Positions 55,889 to 64,000 of a stretch of DNA of 64,000 bases are shown piece by piece. Numbering within the stretch: position 1 is the stretch's first letter; each line of letters starts with the position of its first letter. This DNA is from Helicobacter felistomachi (GTDB taxonomy: Bacteria; Campylobacterota; Campylobacteria; Campylobacterales; Helicobacteraceae): positions 806,001 through 870,000 of the forward strand of contig NZ_AP028022.1 of assembly GCF_030296895.1 (NCBI RefSeq), written 5' to 3'. The translations under genes and the position numbers were made by a program. The notes below the pieces were generated by a model that saw only the letters and a list, made by a program, of their open reading frames with translations, was not told the DNA's origin and made no database searches.

Positions 55889-58824
55889 GGGTTAGTGAGA
55901 AAATGCTTGAGACACTCAAAAGTTTTAAGATACACGTCATTGGGGGTTAAGGCTTTGTTCTCTTGCTTCTCAAAATAGGCTTTTGCTTGCGCTTCGTTGG
56001 CACTTTGGACAAGCTTTTTAAACTTTTTGATCTCAAGCGCACCATCTGCCATGCACTCTTTCAACAGCTCTCTATCCACGCCTAGAGCCTGCACCACGGC
56101 GTTGATTTCCTTCTCCTGCTGGGCTTGGAGAAACTGCATATAGCATTTTTCAAGCCCAATTTCCTCCCAATTTTTGGGCAAATTTTCTAAAAACGCTTGA
56201 AACTCCACGCGCGTTTTGGCATCTAGGGTCTGTAAATGCCTTTCTAACTTCTCTTGGTTCTTTTCTTTAAGCCAATCTGTGATCTTCTCATAATCAATGC
56301 GCATCCCCTCGTCTTGCTCCACAAGGCCATAATCAAACTCAAAACCAATGTCTTCCTCGCCCTTTTCGCGTTTGCGTTTTTCAAAATAGGCGGCGATGTC
56401 TTTGTATTTCTGCCCGTAAATCTTAAAACTTTCCTCGTCCAATTTAAGACGCACCGCTTTTTGGGGCTTGTCTAAAAGGCTTTGCTCCTCTGGGCTTAGG
56501 CAGTAGTCTTTTTGTCCCCAATTTAAGCCCTGTATCTGGGCGCTCTTGGTGGTGGCGTGCAATTTATTAAAAAGTTTGATAAACGCCCGTTGGTGATTGG
56601 AGTCTTCTAGGTCTTGATCCTGCTCTAAAAGCGTAGAGATGTCCTTGTGCAGCTCGTTGATCTCTTGCACTTTTTGGGGCAATTTGCGCGCCAGAATCTC
56701 CACCCCCTCGCCATCGGCATACTCTGCCACCGCCTTTTTTAAGTTCTCTTTCATGGTGGCGTATTTGCGTAAAATGGCAATATTGCCAAAGGGCTTATTC
56801 TCCCCATAAAGCCGGTTTGTGCGGCTGATGGCTTGGATTAAGTTCGCCCCCTCCAAAACTTTATCCAAATACAGCGTATTCACCCAATTTGAGTCAAAGC
56901 CCGTGAGCATTTGATCCACCACAATCACCAAATCTAAACATTCTTCACGGGGTAAAAAGGCATAGCACTTTTTATGTGAAAGGCGTTGGGCAACATCTTT
57001 TTGGAACGCTTTGTAATTCTCAAACCCAAAGCTGTGTTTGAAATGGCGGTTATAATCTCCTAAAATTTCCTCAATGTCTGCCCTTTTATTCAGGGTGGCG
57101 TTTTCGTTTGTGGCATTTTCGTTTGGATCAAACACCGCGGTGATTTTATAGCCATGCCCACGCTCTTTAAAGAGCTTGTAATATTCTAGGGCATCGGGGA
57201 TGCTGGAAGTGGCAAAAAGGGCGTGAAACTCTCCTTCATTGCTCAGGCGGTCATGGTGCTTTAAAATGTAATCGATCACCTGGTTTTTATGCCCCTCATT
57301 AAACATTTCAGGGGGGATTTCTGCCTCCAGTTTGGTGTGGGGCGTTTGGGCTTTATCCATCCACTTTTGGTATTCAATCTCATAAGCCCCACGCCCTGCC
57401 TTTTGTGCCTTTTTCTCGGCTTTCATGCGGGCAATGTCCTCGCGTAAATTGGGCATGGTGTTGATAAAATCCACATCAAAACCCAGCACCGTTTTATCCT
57501 TAATGCCGTGTTTTAGGGTGTAGCGGTGCAACTCTTTGCCAAAAATGTCTTCCGTTTTTAACTTGCTCGCCTTGTCTGTTTTAGGCGTGCCGGTGAAGCC
57601 GATGAATAAGGCGTTTTTAAAGTTTTCTTGGATGGTTTTGAGCATGCCAAGAGAGTCGTTTTCTTTGTTATTAACATTGCCAAAAGTGCTTCTGTGGGCT
57701 TCATCCACGATAAAAATAAACTTTTGTTTCTCCAAAGCCCTATCGGGTGTGATTTTGCACATCGTTTGCAAAGTGGCGACAAACACCCCCTCCCCATGCT
57801 CTTTGAGCTTGTTTTTCAGCTCTTTGGCGGCCATTTTCGTGGTGTCTTGCACGATCTTCTTTGTGTCTGCATTTTGGTATTCGCCCAAGGTTTGCAACAC
57901 CAACTCCCGCCGATCGGCCAGAAACACCACTTTCTTGGCTAGTTTTTCTTGCAAGAGCAAGATCGCGCTTTTAAAGCTGGTTAAAGTCTTGCCGCTGCCC
58001 GTGGTGTGCCACACGAACCCTCCCTTATTGCCCTGCGTTTCTTGCACGCTTTTTAAAAGGGCTTGCACAGCGTAGCATTGGTAAGGGCGCATGGCTTTTA
58101 GGCTTTGGTTGTTGTTATCTGCCACCAAGTAGCGGCTGATGAAGGTGTGGATAAAATCCACGGATAAAAAGTTTTTTATCAAGCTTTTGTAATCGTTTAA
58201 CTCTTGGTTTTGCAAGTCCGCCCATTTGAGACAAAACTTCTCATTAAAGTTTTCAGCCCGTCCAAAATTAGGGAAATACACGGCTTCTTTAGGTGTGGCG
58301 CACACAAAGAGCTGGATGCAACTAAACAGCCCCCTAAAAGCCCCCTCTTTCGCGTAGTCTTTAATTTGTTTAAACGCTGCGCTTAAAGACACGCCCTCTT
58401 TTTTCAGCTCGATATGCACCAAGGGCAGGCCATGGATGAGTAGGCTGATGTCCCCGCGTTTTTTGCTCTTCTCCCACTTGTCCCCAAACCATGGTTGTCT
58501 GGCGATTTGGTAGCGGATGTTGCCAAGCCCCCTAGTGGTGTCAAAGATTTTAAAATGCTTATCTCTAGCCAAATGTTTTAAACTCCCCCCCTCTAGGACA
58601 TTGTGGATTTCAAAGGGGCTTTTGCCCTCTAATTGTCTTAAAAGCTCCTGGGCTTCTAGCAAGTCTAAGGGCTTTTGATTTGGCAAGTTGGTGGGGTTTT
58701 GCTCGTTTAAAATTTTCTGCCAATTTTTAAGCAGGTCTTGGTGTGTGGGCAATTCTAGGGGCGCATCCCACCCGTATTTTTGCAACTCTTGGACAAATTG
58801 CTCTTCAAACTCTTCTTCTGTCAT
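55885..58824 (-). CDS. hsdR: Type I restriction enzyme, HsdR subunit
   Basis: A 979-aa motor and nuclease subunit. Nuclease motif with HIELKKEGVSLSAAFKQI near residue 135; helicase motif I FVWHTTGSGKTLTSFKSA; motif II FIVDEAHRS; motif III ALFIGFTGTPKTDKA; later LIVVDQMLTGFDSNWVNTLY and ISRTNRLYGENKPFG (motifs V-VI). Frame intact. It immediately follows hsdS (58825) on the minus strand. Confidence 0.93.
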   Translation of the reverse strand: MTEEEFEEQFVQELQKYGWDAPLELPTHQDLLKNWQKILNEQNPTNLPNQKPLDLLEAQELLRQLEGKSPFEIHNVLEGGSLKHLARDKHFKIFDTTRGLGNIRYQIARQPWFGDKWEKSKKRGDISLLIHGLPLVHIELKKEGVSLSAAFKQIKDYAKEGAFRGLFSCIQLFVCATPKEAVYFPNFGRAENFNEKFCLKWADLQNQELNDYKSLIKNFLSVDFIHTFISRYLVADNNNQSLKAMRPYQCYAVQALLKSVQETQGNKGGFVWHTTGSGKTLTSFKSAILLLQEKLAKKVVFLADRRELVLQTLGEYQNADTKKIVQDTTKMAAKELKNKLKEHGEGVFVATLQTMCKITPDRALEKQKFIFIVDEAHRSTFGNVNNKENDSLGMLKTIQENFKNALFIGFTGTPKTDKASKLKTEDIFGKELHRYTLKHGIKDKTVLGFDVDFINTMPNLREDIARMKAEKKAQKAGRGAYEIEYQKWMDKAQTPHTKLEAEIPPEMFNEGHKNQVIDYILKHHDRLSNEGEFHALFATSSIPDALEYYKLFKERGHGYKITAVFDPNENATNENATLNKRADIEEILGDYNRHFKHSFGFENYKAFQKDVAQRLSHKKCYAFLPREECLDLVIVVDQMLTGFDSNWVNTLYLDKVLEGANLIQAISRTNRLYGENKPFGNIAILRKYATMKENLKKAVAEYADGEGVEILARKLPQKVQEINELHKDISTLLEQDQDLEDSNHQRAFIKLFNKLHATTKSAQIQGLNWGQKDYCLSPEEQSLLDKPQKAVRLKLDEESFKIYGQKYKDIAAYFEKRKREKGEEDIGFEFDYGLVEQDEGMRIDYEKITDWLKEKNQEKLERHLQTLDAKTRVEFQAFLENLPKNWEEIGLEKCYMQFLQAQQEKEINAVVQALGVDRELLKECMADGALEIKKFKKLVQSANEAQAKAYFEKQENKALTPNDVYLKTFECLKHFLTNP

Positions 58825-59499
58825 TTAAATCTCCTTGGGGATGAGCTGATCTCTTAGGGCGTGGGTGATGCGCTCTAAAAGGGCTTGTTTGTGGCCACAC
58901 AAGACGCTTAAATCCTCTAAGGCACTTAAGAGCCGCGCGATTTTTTCTTGGGTGGATAAGGGGGGGAGTGGGATTTTAAAAGTAAGGGTATTTTTATTAG
59001 ACAACATGGGATAATTTGCACCCTCCTGCCACACTCTAGCATGTTCAAAAAAACGATTGCTGGCAATGTTGCAATAAATCCATTGGGGTATCACCACGCT
59101 AGGATTAGGGCGTAACACACAAAAACCCGTGCTACAAATTTGCCCGTTATATTGGGGTCTAATGAGTGTATAGCGCCTTAAAAGGGGGCGTGTTGTGCCT
59201 AATAAGACATCGTTAGTTTGGATAACTTGGATAGCACGACTTGGGGCTGTTGTGGCGTTGATAGTCGTTGTTTCTGTAATGTCATGCGTGTCCCTACTCA
59301 CGCATGCTAAATCAATGTAGGCGTAATTTTTATTGTTATTTCTCCAAACAATATTTTTTATCTTAATTGTGCATTGCGATAGCTCCACCTTCCCCCAATC
59401 TTTGCCATCGCCTTGAAAACGCCAAACACGCCCTAGTAATAACTCTAACATGCTCTGTTTTACCCTGGCTAAAAGGGCTTGTTGTTGGGCTAAAAGCAT
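58825..59499 (-). CDS. hsdS: Half-length HsdS specificity subunit (main operon)
   Basis: A 224-aa protein: N-terminal helix (LLARVKQSMLELLLGRVWRF), one target-recognition domain (YAYIDLACVSRDTHDITETT, VLLGTTRPLLRRYTLIRP) and conserved helix FKIPLPPLSTQEKIARLLSA then a closing helix (CGHKQALLERITHALRDQLI). Typical two-domain HsdS are about twice as long, so this would act as a dimer. It starts one base after the hsdM stop and abuts hsdR. Confidence 0.8.
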   Translation of the reverse strand: MLLAQQQALLARVKQSMLELLLGRVWRFQGDGKDWGKVELSQCTIKIKNIVWRNNNKNYAYIDLACVSRDTHDITETTTINATTAPSRAIQVIQTNDVLLGTTRPLLRRYTLIRPQYNGQICSTGFCVLRPNPSVVIPQWIYCNIASNRFFEHARVWQEGANYPMLSNKNTLTFKIPLPPLSTQEKIARLLSALEDLSVLCGHKQALLERITHALRDQLIPKEI

Positions 59500-59500
59500 G

Positions 59501-62376
59501 TCAAGCCTTTAAAATTTTTAGCAATTCTTGCAAGCCCTCATGCTCTTTAAAGCCCTCTAAATCCTCTAGCGCGCTTTCTAGCTCCTTAGTGGCGTTGTCT
59601 ATGTCCTTTTGCACCCCTTGCAAACAAAAGGCGTATTTATCCACCAAAGCCTGCACCTTGCGTGCTATACACGCCACAAACTGCCCGGGCAAAGCAAAAA
59701 GGGCGTTCTCTAAAGGCTCAAACCACTTTTGCCCCAACAGCTCTAAAATCTCAGCTTCGCTTAAATTTTTAAGTTTATCCAGCACCAAAGCCACTAATTC
59801 ATCTTGCAAGGCTTTCAATTTTTGTTTAAGGGGCTCTTGGGCTTGGCTGAGTTGGTAATAAACCACAAGTTTCGCCCCTAGCTCTGTGGCTTCAAGGGCT
59901 TGCAATGCAAGCTCTAAGCATTTGGCTTTTAATTTAGATTGGTTGAAAGATTTTTTATTTTTATCCAGCAAATCCTCAAAAAGGCTTAGGGCTTTTGTAT
60001 CTTGTAAAAGCTCCTCTTGGCGGGTTTTACGCTCCTCCTCGTGAGCCTTGCCCTTATAGGCTTCTAAAAAATCGCACAAATCAACCAATCTTGCTTGGGG
60101 GGTCGTGGGGGTTTCTTTAAGAATGCTCTTACCCATTTCTTTTAATAAAGTTTTCAGCCCATTGCCCTTATTGGCTTCCAAACGCGCCTCAAGGATTTTG
60201 ATACTATTTTCCCCCTCCTCTTGCTCCTCTTGCTCCTCCTCTTTTGTGTCCAAGAACTCTAAACACTCTTGCACTTCTTCGGGCTCCAGCTCTAATAAAA
60301 GGGCTTGTTTTTGGGCTAAAATGCCCTCGAGTTTTTCCTCTAGGTGGGCGATCTGCTGGCTTTGGGGTTGAAAAAGTGATTTGCAATGAGTTCAAGGGGA
60401 TGATACGCCCCTCGCACTTGGCAAACTTGGCTAATTTAGAAGGGCTTTGCTCCCCCCCCCCCCCCCCCCCCAGTCTCTAGGGTTTCTTCAATGGTGTCTG
60501 TCCCCTCTAATTGGATCGTTTCCAAGTCTGCTAGCCACACCGCCCCCAAATCCTCTAAAATCTGTAAGGCTTCGTACTTGTCAAGGTGCTTTGTGGTTTC
60601 AAAACGGCTAAAGAGCTCTTGCCTTAAGCTCTCCATTTGGGCCAAAACAGGGCATGCGTGCAAGCACTCTAGGCTGTTTAAAAACTTGTCTTGGCAAAAT
60701 GCCTTAAAATCTGCAAAACGCTCTTTAAAATCCTCTTTAAAGGCAATAATGGGGGCGTGGGTGTTGAGTACCTCTGCAATGTCTGCCCCTGTGGCTTGGC
60801 AGTAACCCACACGCCCCTTAATGGGGGTGAAAAGCAAAGAAGTGGCGCTAAATTGCTCCAACTCTGCAATTTTAGCGATCCCGCTCTCTGGCACACCCCC
60901 TAAGATCAAGGCGTTTAAATCGTCCTTGCTCTCTTCTTTGGCGGCGATGTAGCTGGGGATGTTTAAGACATGATCCTTAGCCCTGATTTCCTCTAAGCCC
61001 ACCTTGCGGGCAAAGTAAGGGACATCTTGGCGTTTTTCTAGGGTGTCGGCGATTTTCTTAATGTGTCTGGCTTGCAATTTATTTTTATTGCCCTCTTTGA
61101 TGCATTCACTAGACGCGTCTATGAAAAAAACATCTTGGGTGTCTCTATTCTGTTTCAACACCATGATGATGGTGGGGATGCTGGTGCCAAAGAATAAATT
61201 AGGGGGCAAGCCGATGATCGCGTCGATTTTGTTATCTTCTAACAGGGCTTGGCGGATCTTGCCCTCTTCTTTGCCTCTAAAAAGCACCCCGTGGGGCAGG
61301 ACAATGGTCATGATCCCATCGGGGTTGAGATGGTAAAGGTCGTGCAGTAAAAACGCATAATCGGCTTTTGTTTTGGGGGCAATGCCGTATTCTTTATAGC
61401 GTTCGTCGCTGGTGTATTCCGTGTTATGCCAATGGGCGGAGTAGGGGGGGTTAGACACGCAGGCATCGACTCTTAGGGCTTGGTTGTCCTTGCCACGGGG
61501 CCAATCCTCTTTTAAGGTGTCGGCGTTGCGTACTTGAATATCCTCTAAAGCGATCTCGCGCATGATGAGATTCATTTTAGTGAGGTTGCATGTACTGCTG
61601 ATGAGCTCTTGGGCGTGGTATTTGATCTTTTCTTTTTCCACGATTTGATGCTTTTCCGCCAAAATGTGGCGCATGTGCAAAAGCAAGCTCCCCGAGCCGC
61701 AAGCCGAGTCGTAAAGGCTGATTTCTTTAAATCGATCCTTTTGTTCTTGAGCAAGGCGGGCTTTAAAAAACGAAGCGATGATTTCACTCATCAACACGCT
61801 CACCTCTGCGGGGGTGTAAAACTCCCCTGCTTTTTTGCCCGCACTGCTGGCAAAGTGGGCGATCAAGTACTCATATACAAAGCCCAAGACATCATAGGTT
61901 TTAGACTGGCTGGGGATTTTTTTGATGATCTTAAGGAGCTCTCGAACATGGTTGGCTTGTTGGTTGGCATTGTCGCCCAGTTTGTCTAAACTATTGCGCA
62001 AATCGTCAAAAATATGCCCTAAGAGTTCTGTATGTGAAGCCTGCACACCTTGGTTAAAATCCGCTAAAGCGTCTGTGATGTCCTTGATTGTTAACTTTGT
62101 GTCTTTGTCAAGGAGGGTATCAAAAAGGTTTTTATGCGCGATCGCATAGCCTAGTGTTTCTTGCAAGACTGTAAAATTTGGATTGTCGGGGTGTAAAAGT
62201 TTTTCTCTCTCTGCTTTTGAAATTTTTGCATCATCTGCCTCTCTTAGGAATCTTTCGCACAGATACTTGTAAAAGATAAAGCCCAATAAGATGTTTTTAT
62301 ACTCGTTGGCTTCAATCTTGCCCCGCATTTTATTGCAGCTGTCCCAAATCTTGCTAGCGAGTTGTTGTTTGTTCAT
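59501..62376 (-). CDS. hsdM: Type I DNA methyltransferase HsdM, with phase-variable C20 tract and frameshifts
   Basis: Start MNKQQLASKIWDSCNKMRGK. The first 640 residues hold SAM-binding DSACGSGSLLLHMRHIL and catalytic SNPPYSAHW, plus AHFASSAGKKAGEFYTPAEV. The frame then hits G20 (minus strand; C20 at 60452-60471) and stops after AKPF. The C-terminal part continues in other frames: SKLAKFAKCEGRIIPLELI (with one C added near 60396), ANHFFNPKSQQIAHLEEKLE (with one A added near 60361), then a frame to 59501. So full HsdM would be about 950 aa including a coiled-coil tail, as in one type I HsdM subfamily. Expression of the complete protein depends on tract length. Confidence 0.85.
60452..60471. 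repeat. C20 homopolymer (G20 in hsdM sense) - phase-variation tract
   Basis: Twenty C on the plus strand inside hsdM. With 20 the frame stops at once (GGA GCA AAG CCC TTC TAA). With 19 or 22 it enters the frame leading toward the C-terminal part; with 18 or 21 it stops after AGC AAA GCC CTT CTA AAT. Tracts of this length slip readily in Helicobacter and are also hard to sequence, so the exact count is doubtful. Confidence 0.85.
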
Positions 62377-62444
62377 TTAAACCCCATTATTCAAAAGAGG
62401 TAATATTGCAAAAAATCAGCTTATATTTCAATGGAGAGCAAAAG

Positions 62445-62645
62445 ATGGCACAAAAAGGTTCTAAAGAGTGGATTGAACAATACAACAAAGAAGTAGATGC
62501 CTACAACGAACGCCACAAATCCAAATGGAGCAGAAAGCGCAGACAAGAATATTTGCGTGCGCGTTTTGGCACACCCCCTGGGAACACTGTCTATTGGTGG
62601 GACGATGCTTGGTGGTGTGATGGGGAGTATTTGTGTGGGGATTAA
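62445..62645 (+). CDS. Small Trp/Tyr-rich protein next to hsdM, unknown
   Basis: A 66-aa protein starting MAQKGSKEWIEQYNKEVDAY, divergent from hsdM. GGAGAGC is well placed before ATG 62445; a longer frame reaches 62406. Basic middle (RHKSKWSRKRRQEYLRARFG) and a Trp/Asp/Cys-rich end (VYWWDDAWWCDGEYLCGD). The basic, aromatic composition recalls small DNA-mimic or anti-restriction-type proteins only loosely. Function unknown. Confidence 0.5.
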   Translation: MAQKGSKEWIEQYNKEVDAYNERHKSKWSRKRRQEYLRARFGTPPGNTVYWWDDAWWCDGEYLCGD

Positions 62646-63180
62646 GTGCCATTTACCCCCTATTCACTCTCTTTGTTTAGAATTGCGAGCAATTATCACC
62701 TCTAGTTACAGAGTGCTCGTTGGTTGTGTGTCCCTAGTTTTTCTCTAGGTCCACAGACCCGCCCGAAGGCCGCTAGAAAGACCATCGCCGCCCTTTATGG
62801 GGTGTGGCTGATTTGGTGCGGTGTGTCACTTTGAGAACGCGCGTTAAACCTTCAAAAACACGGCTAGCTAAGATGTGGTGACCGCTACTACCTTTTCTCA
62901 CTTTCCCACTTGCTAACGAAACCCATAGATAGAAATGTAGAAAGAAAACTTGAATGAAAGACTTGCTCTAAGGATTTGTTTTGTTTTCTCAAGCTTTGCA
63001 ATTGCTTACAATCGCTTTTGACCCATAAGTCGTGTTGTACTCCCCAACCCCTAGACTTTCGCTCTGCGAGCCTTTAAAAGCCCTATACCATATCTTGGTT
63101 TACTTCTACTCTTTCATCTCAACTTGATTAAGATATTCTGCCTTTTTTGGCATATCTTAATAACCTTGAAAGAAAAACAC
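62646..63180. other. Gene-free interval with GC-rich island
   Basis: No convincing coding frame. Bases 62745-62880 are clearly richer in GC than their surroundings and contain small stems (CCTAG...CTAGG near 62730-62748, GGCCGC near 62769). A structured RNA is possible but I could not match tmRNA, RNase P or SRP RNA signatures. The right part (63039-63096) carries a dispersed repeat. Confidence 0.35.
63039..63096. repeat. Dispersed repeat family, copy A
   Basis: ACTCCCCAACCCCTAGACTTTCGCTCT...CTTTAAAAG...CCATATCTT aligns with 63766-63824 (ACTCCCAACCCCTAACCTTGCACTCT...CTTTAAAATG...CACTATCTCT) over about 58 bases. A shorter relative occurs at 33275-33315. Confidence 0.5.
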
Positions 63181-63576
63181 ATGGACAAACTTTTTAATGA
63201 GTGGAACGAGCAGAAGAAAAAAATACAAAACAAAGTTGCTAAAAAGACCCATGTTAAAAACATTTACTGGGTTTGTGTTGGCTACAATGTCGGGCATGAA
63301 GTCTATGGCAAATCTGCAAGCTTTACGCGCCCTGTGTTGGTGTTAAAAATGTTGTCTTCTCGATTGTTTTTGGGCATCCCCCTTAGTAGCCAAATCCAAA
63401 AAGGCAACATGCCTTACCACCATTGTTTTAAAGATAGCAACAACACAGAACAAATCGCTCTACTCCACCAAATTAGGGTTTTTGATGTTAAACGCAGACG
63501 AACCAAGATCGCTCAAGTGAGCGATGAAGTGCTAAAGGCGATTAAAGACAAGCTTAAAAGTGAAGTGATTGATTGA
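63181..63576 (+). CDS. PemK/MazF-like type II toxin
   Basis: A 131-aa protein starting MDKLFNEWNEQKKKIQNKVA. The core ARPVLVL-type strand (FTRPVLVLKMLSSRLFLGIP, LSSQ), the ALLHQIRVFDVKRRRTKIAQ segment and the closing helix VLKAIKDKLKSEVID follow the PemK/MazF fold, an mRNA endonuclease. ATG 63181 is taken over an upstream start at 63124 because the protein family starts there; the ribosome-binding site is weak (GAAAG). No antitoxin gene is visible on either side. Confidence 0.7.
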   Translation: MDKLFNEWNEQKKKIQNKVAKKTHVKNIYWVCVGYNVGHEVYGKSASFTRPVLVLKMLSSRLFLGIPLSSQIQKGNMPYHHCFKDSNNTEQIALLHQIRVFDVKRRRTKIAQVSDEVLKAIKDKLKSEVID

Positions 63577-63765
63577 TATTCCCCACTTGCAAAAACTGCC
63601 GTAGGGTAGCTAGTCCTAAAAGGAGAAGCCCTTTGCTCAAGTGAGCTGGGATGATTATAATACGATTGATTTTAAATGACACTGAGATTTGGTGTGCAGA
63701 CACAAGTTGAAAATACTTTACAATACCCCAACCACTCCAACTCCCACAACCATAGCTCTCTAAAA

Positions 63766-63824
63766 ACTCCCAACCCCTAACCTTGCACTCTACAACCCTT
63801 TAAAATGCTTTAAACACTATCTCT
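63766..63824. repeat. Dispersed repeat family, copy B
   Basis: See copy A: same order of blocks, about 70% matching bases by eye. Both copies flank the PemK-like gene in the same orientation, and could mark a mobile unit of about 730 bases. Confidence 0.5.
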
Positions 63825-63879
63825 GCTCCATCACCCTCACACTACTCCAAAATAATTTACAACACCATTAAATCCAATT

Positions 63880-64000
63880 TCTAATAATATTCAATATATT
63901 AAATACAATTACAAATATTGTTTATTTATATTTATTAAAATATATAATATTGTTTATTTGTATTAGATACAATATAAAATATTATCTATTTATATTCAAC
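63880..64000. repeat. AT-rich degenerate repeats at right end
   Basis: TATTGTTTATTT(A/G)TATT-like units occur three times (near 63918, 63950 and, altered, 63980) in very AT-rich DNA that continues beyond the window. Similar wording occurs at 45655-45730 (AATATTATTTATTTTCATTT). They may be a relative of a plasmid AT-rich unwinding region or simple low-complexity DNA. Confidence 0.4.

Noticed and set aside
62646-63120. tmRNA, RNase P RNA, SRP RNA or tRNA
   Set aside because: None of the hallmark sequences could be found on either strand.

Overview
The window reads as a chromosome segment of a gastric, non-pylori Helicobacter (H. felis/heilmannii/bizzozeronii type). The basis is product-level similarity and gene order shared with H. 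pylori: secY-map-infA-rpmJ-rpsM-rpsK-rpsD-rpoA-rplQ; csd3-nudix-pgbA-glcD; porCDAB-purB; nifU-(unknown)-murE-tal; and flgM, a flgN-like gene and flgK close together. The species cannot be fixed without a database search.

Layout. 1-5.3 kb: ribosomal-protein/secY operon, plus strand. 5.4-9.25 kb: five-gene plus-strand cassette (TerB-like, YkgJ-like, an unknown, and two glycine-rich or hydrophobic unknowns) behind a promoter whose -35/-10 spacer is entirely a G13 tract. 9.3-12.1 kb: flagellar late genes, minus strand. 12.1-16.8 kb: cell-shape, Nudix, surface-protein, glycolate-oxidase-like and DNA-repair genes, plus strand. 17-21.5 kb: purB and the pyruvate:flavodoxin oxidoreductase operon, minus strand. 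21.5-22.5 kb: a GT90-like transferase. 22.5-24.6 kb: a scar in which an AAA ATPase remnant runs into an FlhB C-terminal domain, then about 1.3 kb of gene-free DNA. 24.7-28.8 kb: pyrB, tal, murE, an unknown and a NifU-domain gene. 28.8-33.1 kb: decaying genes (PP2C fragment, two Sel1-repeat genes, a chemoreceptor broken by a 19-bp tandem duplication).

33.3-43.5 kb looks like one or more integrated, mobilisable plasmids: a deleted rep gene, two relaxases, an oriT-like region plus a second copy of its GC-rich motif, and three groups of iteron-like repeats. 43.8-63.6 kb is a defence/toxin island: an antitoxin-Doc pair, two more Fic proteins, a HipA-like kinase, a ClpX-like ATPase next to a Cas4-like/DEDD nuclease fusion, a possible Abi remnant, HicB with a broken HicA, a type I restriction-modification locus with a 20-base C tract in hsdM and two half-length hsdS genes in opposite orientation, and a PemK/MazF-like toxin.

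At least a dozen reading frames, including the essential secY, are broken by what looks like one missing base, nearly always in a short homopolymer run. This suggests base-calling error for much of it, so 'frameshifted' entries for conserved genes are best read as intact genes. The 19-bp duplication, the rep deletion and the ATPase/FlhB chimera cannot be explained that way and look real. All product assignments come from reading the translations; no database search was made.
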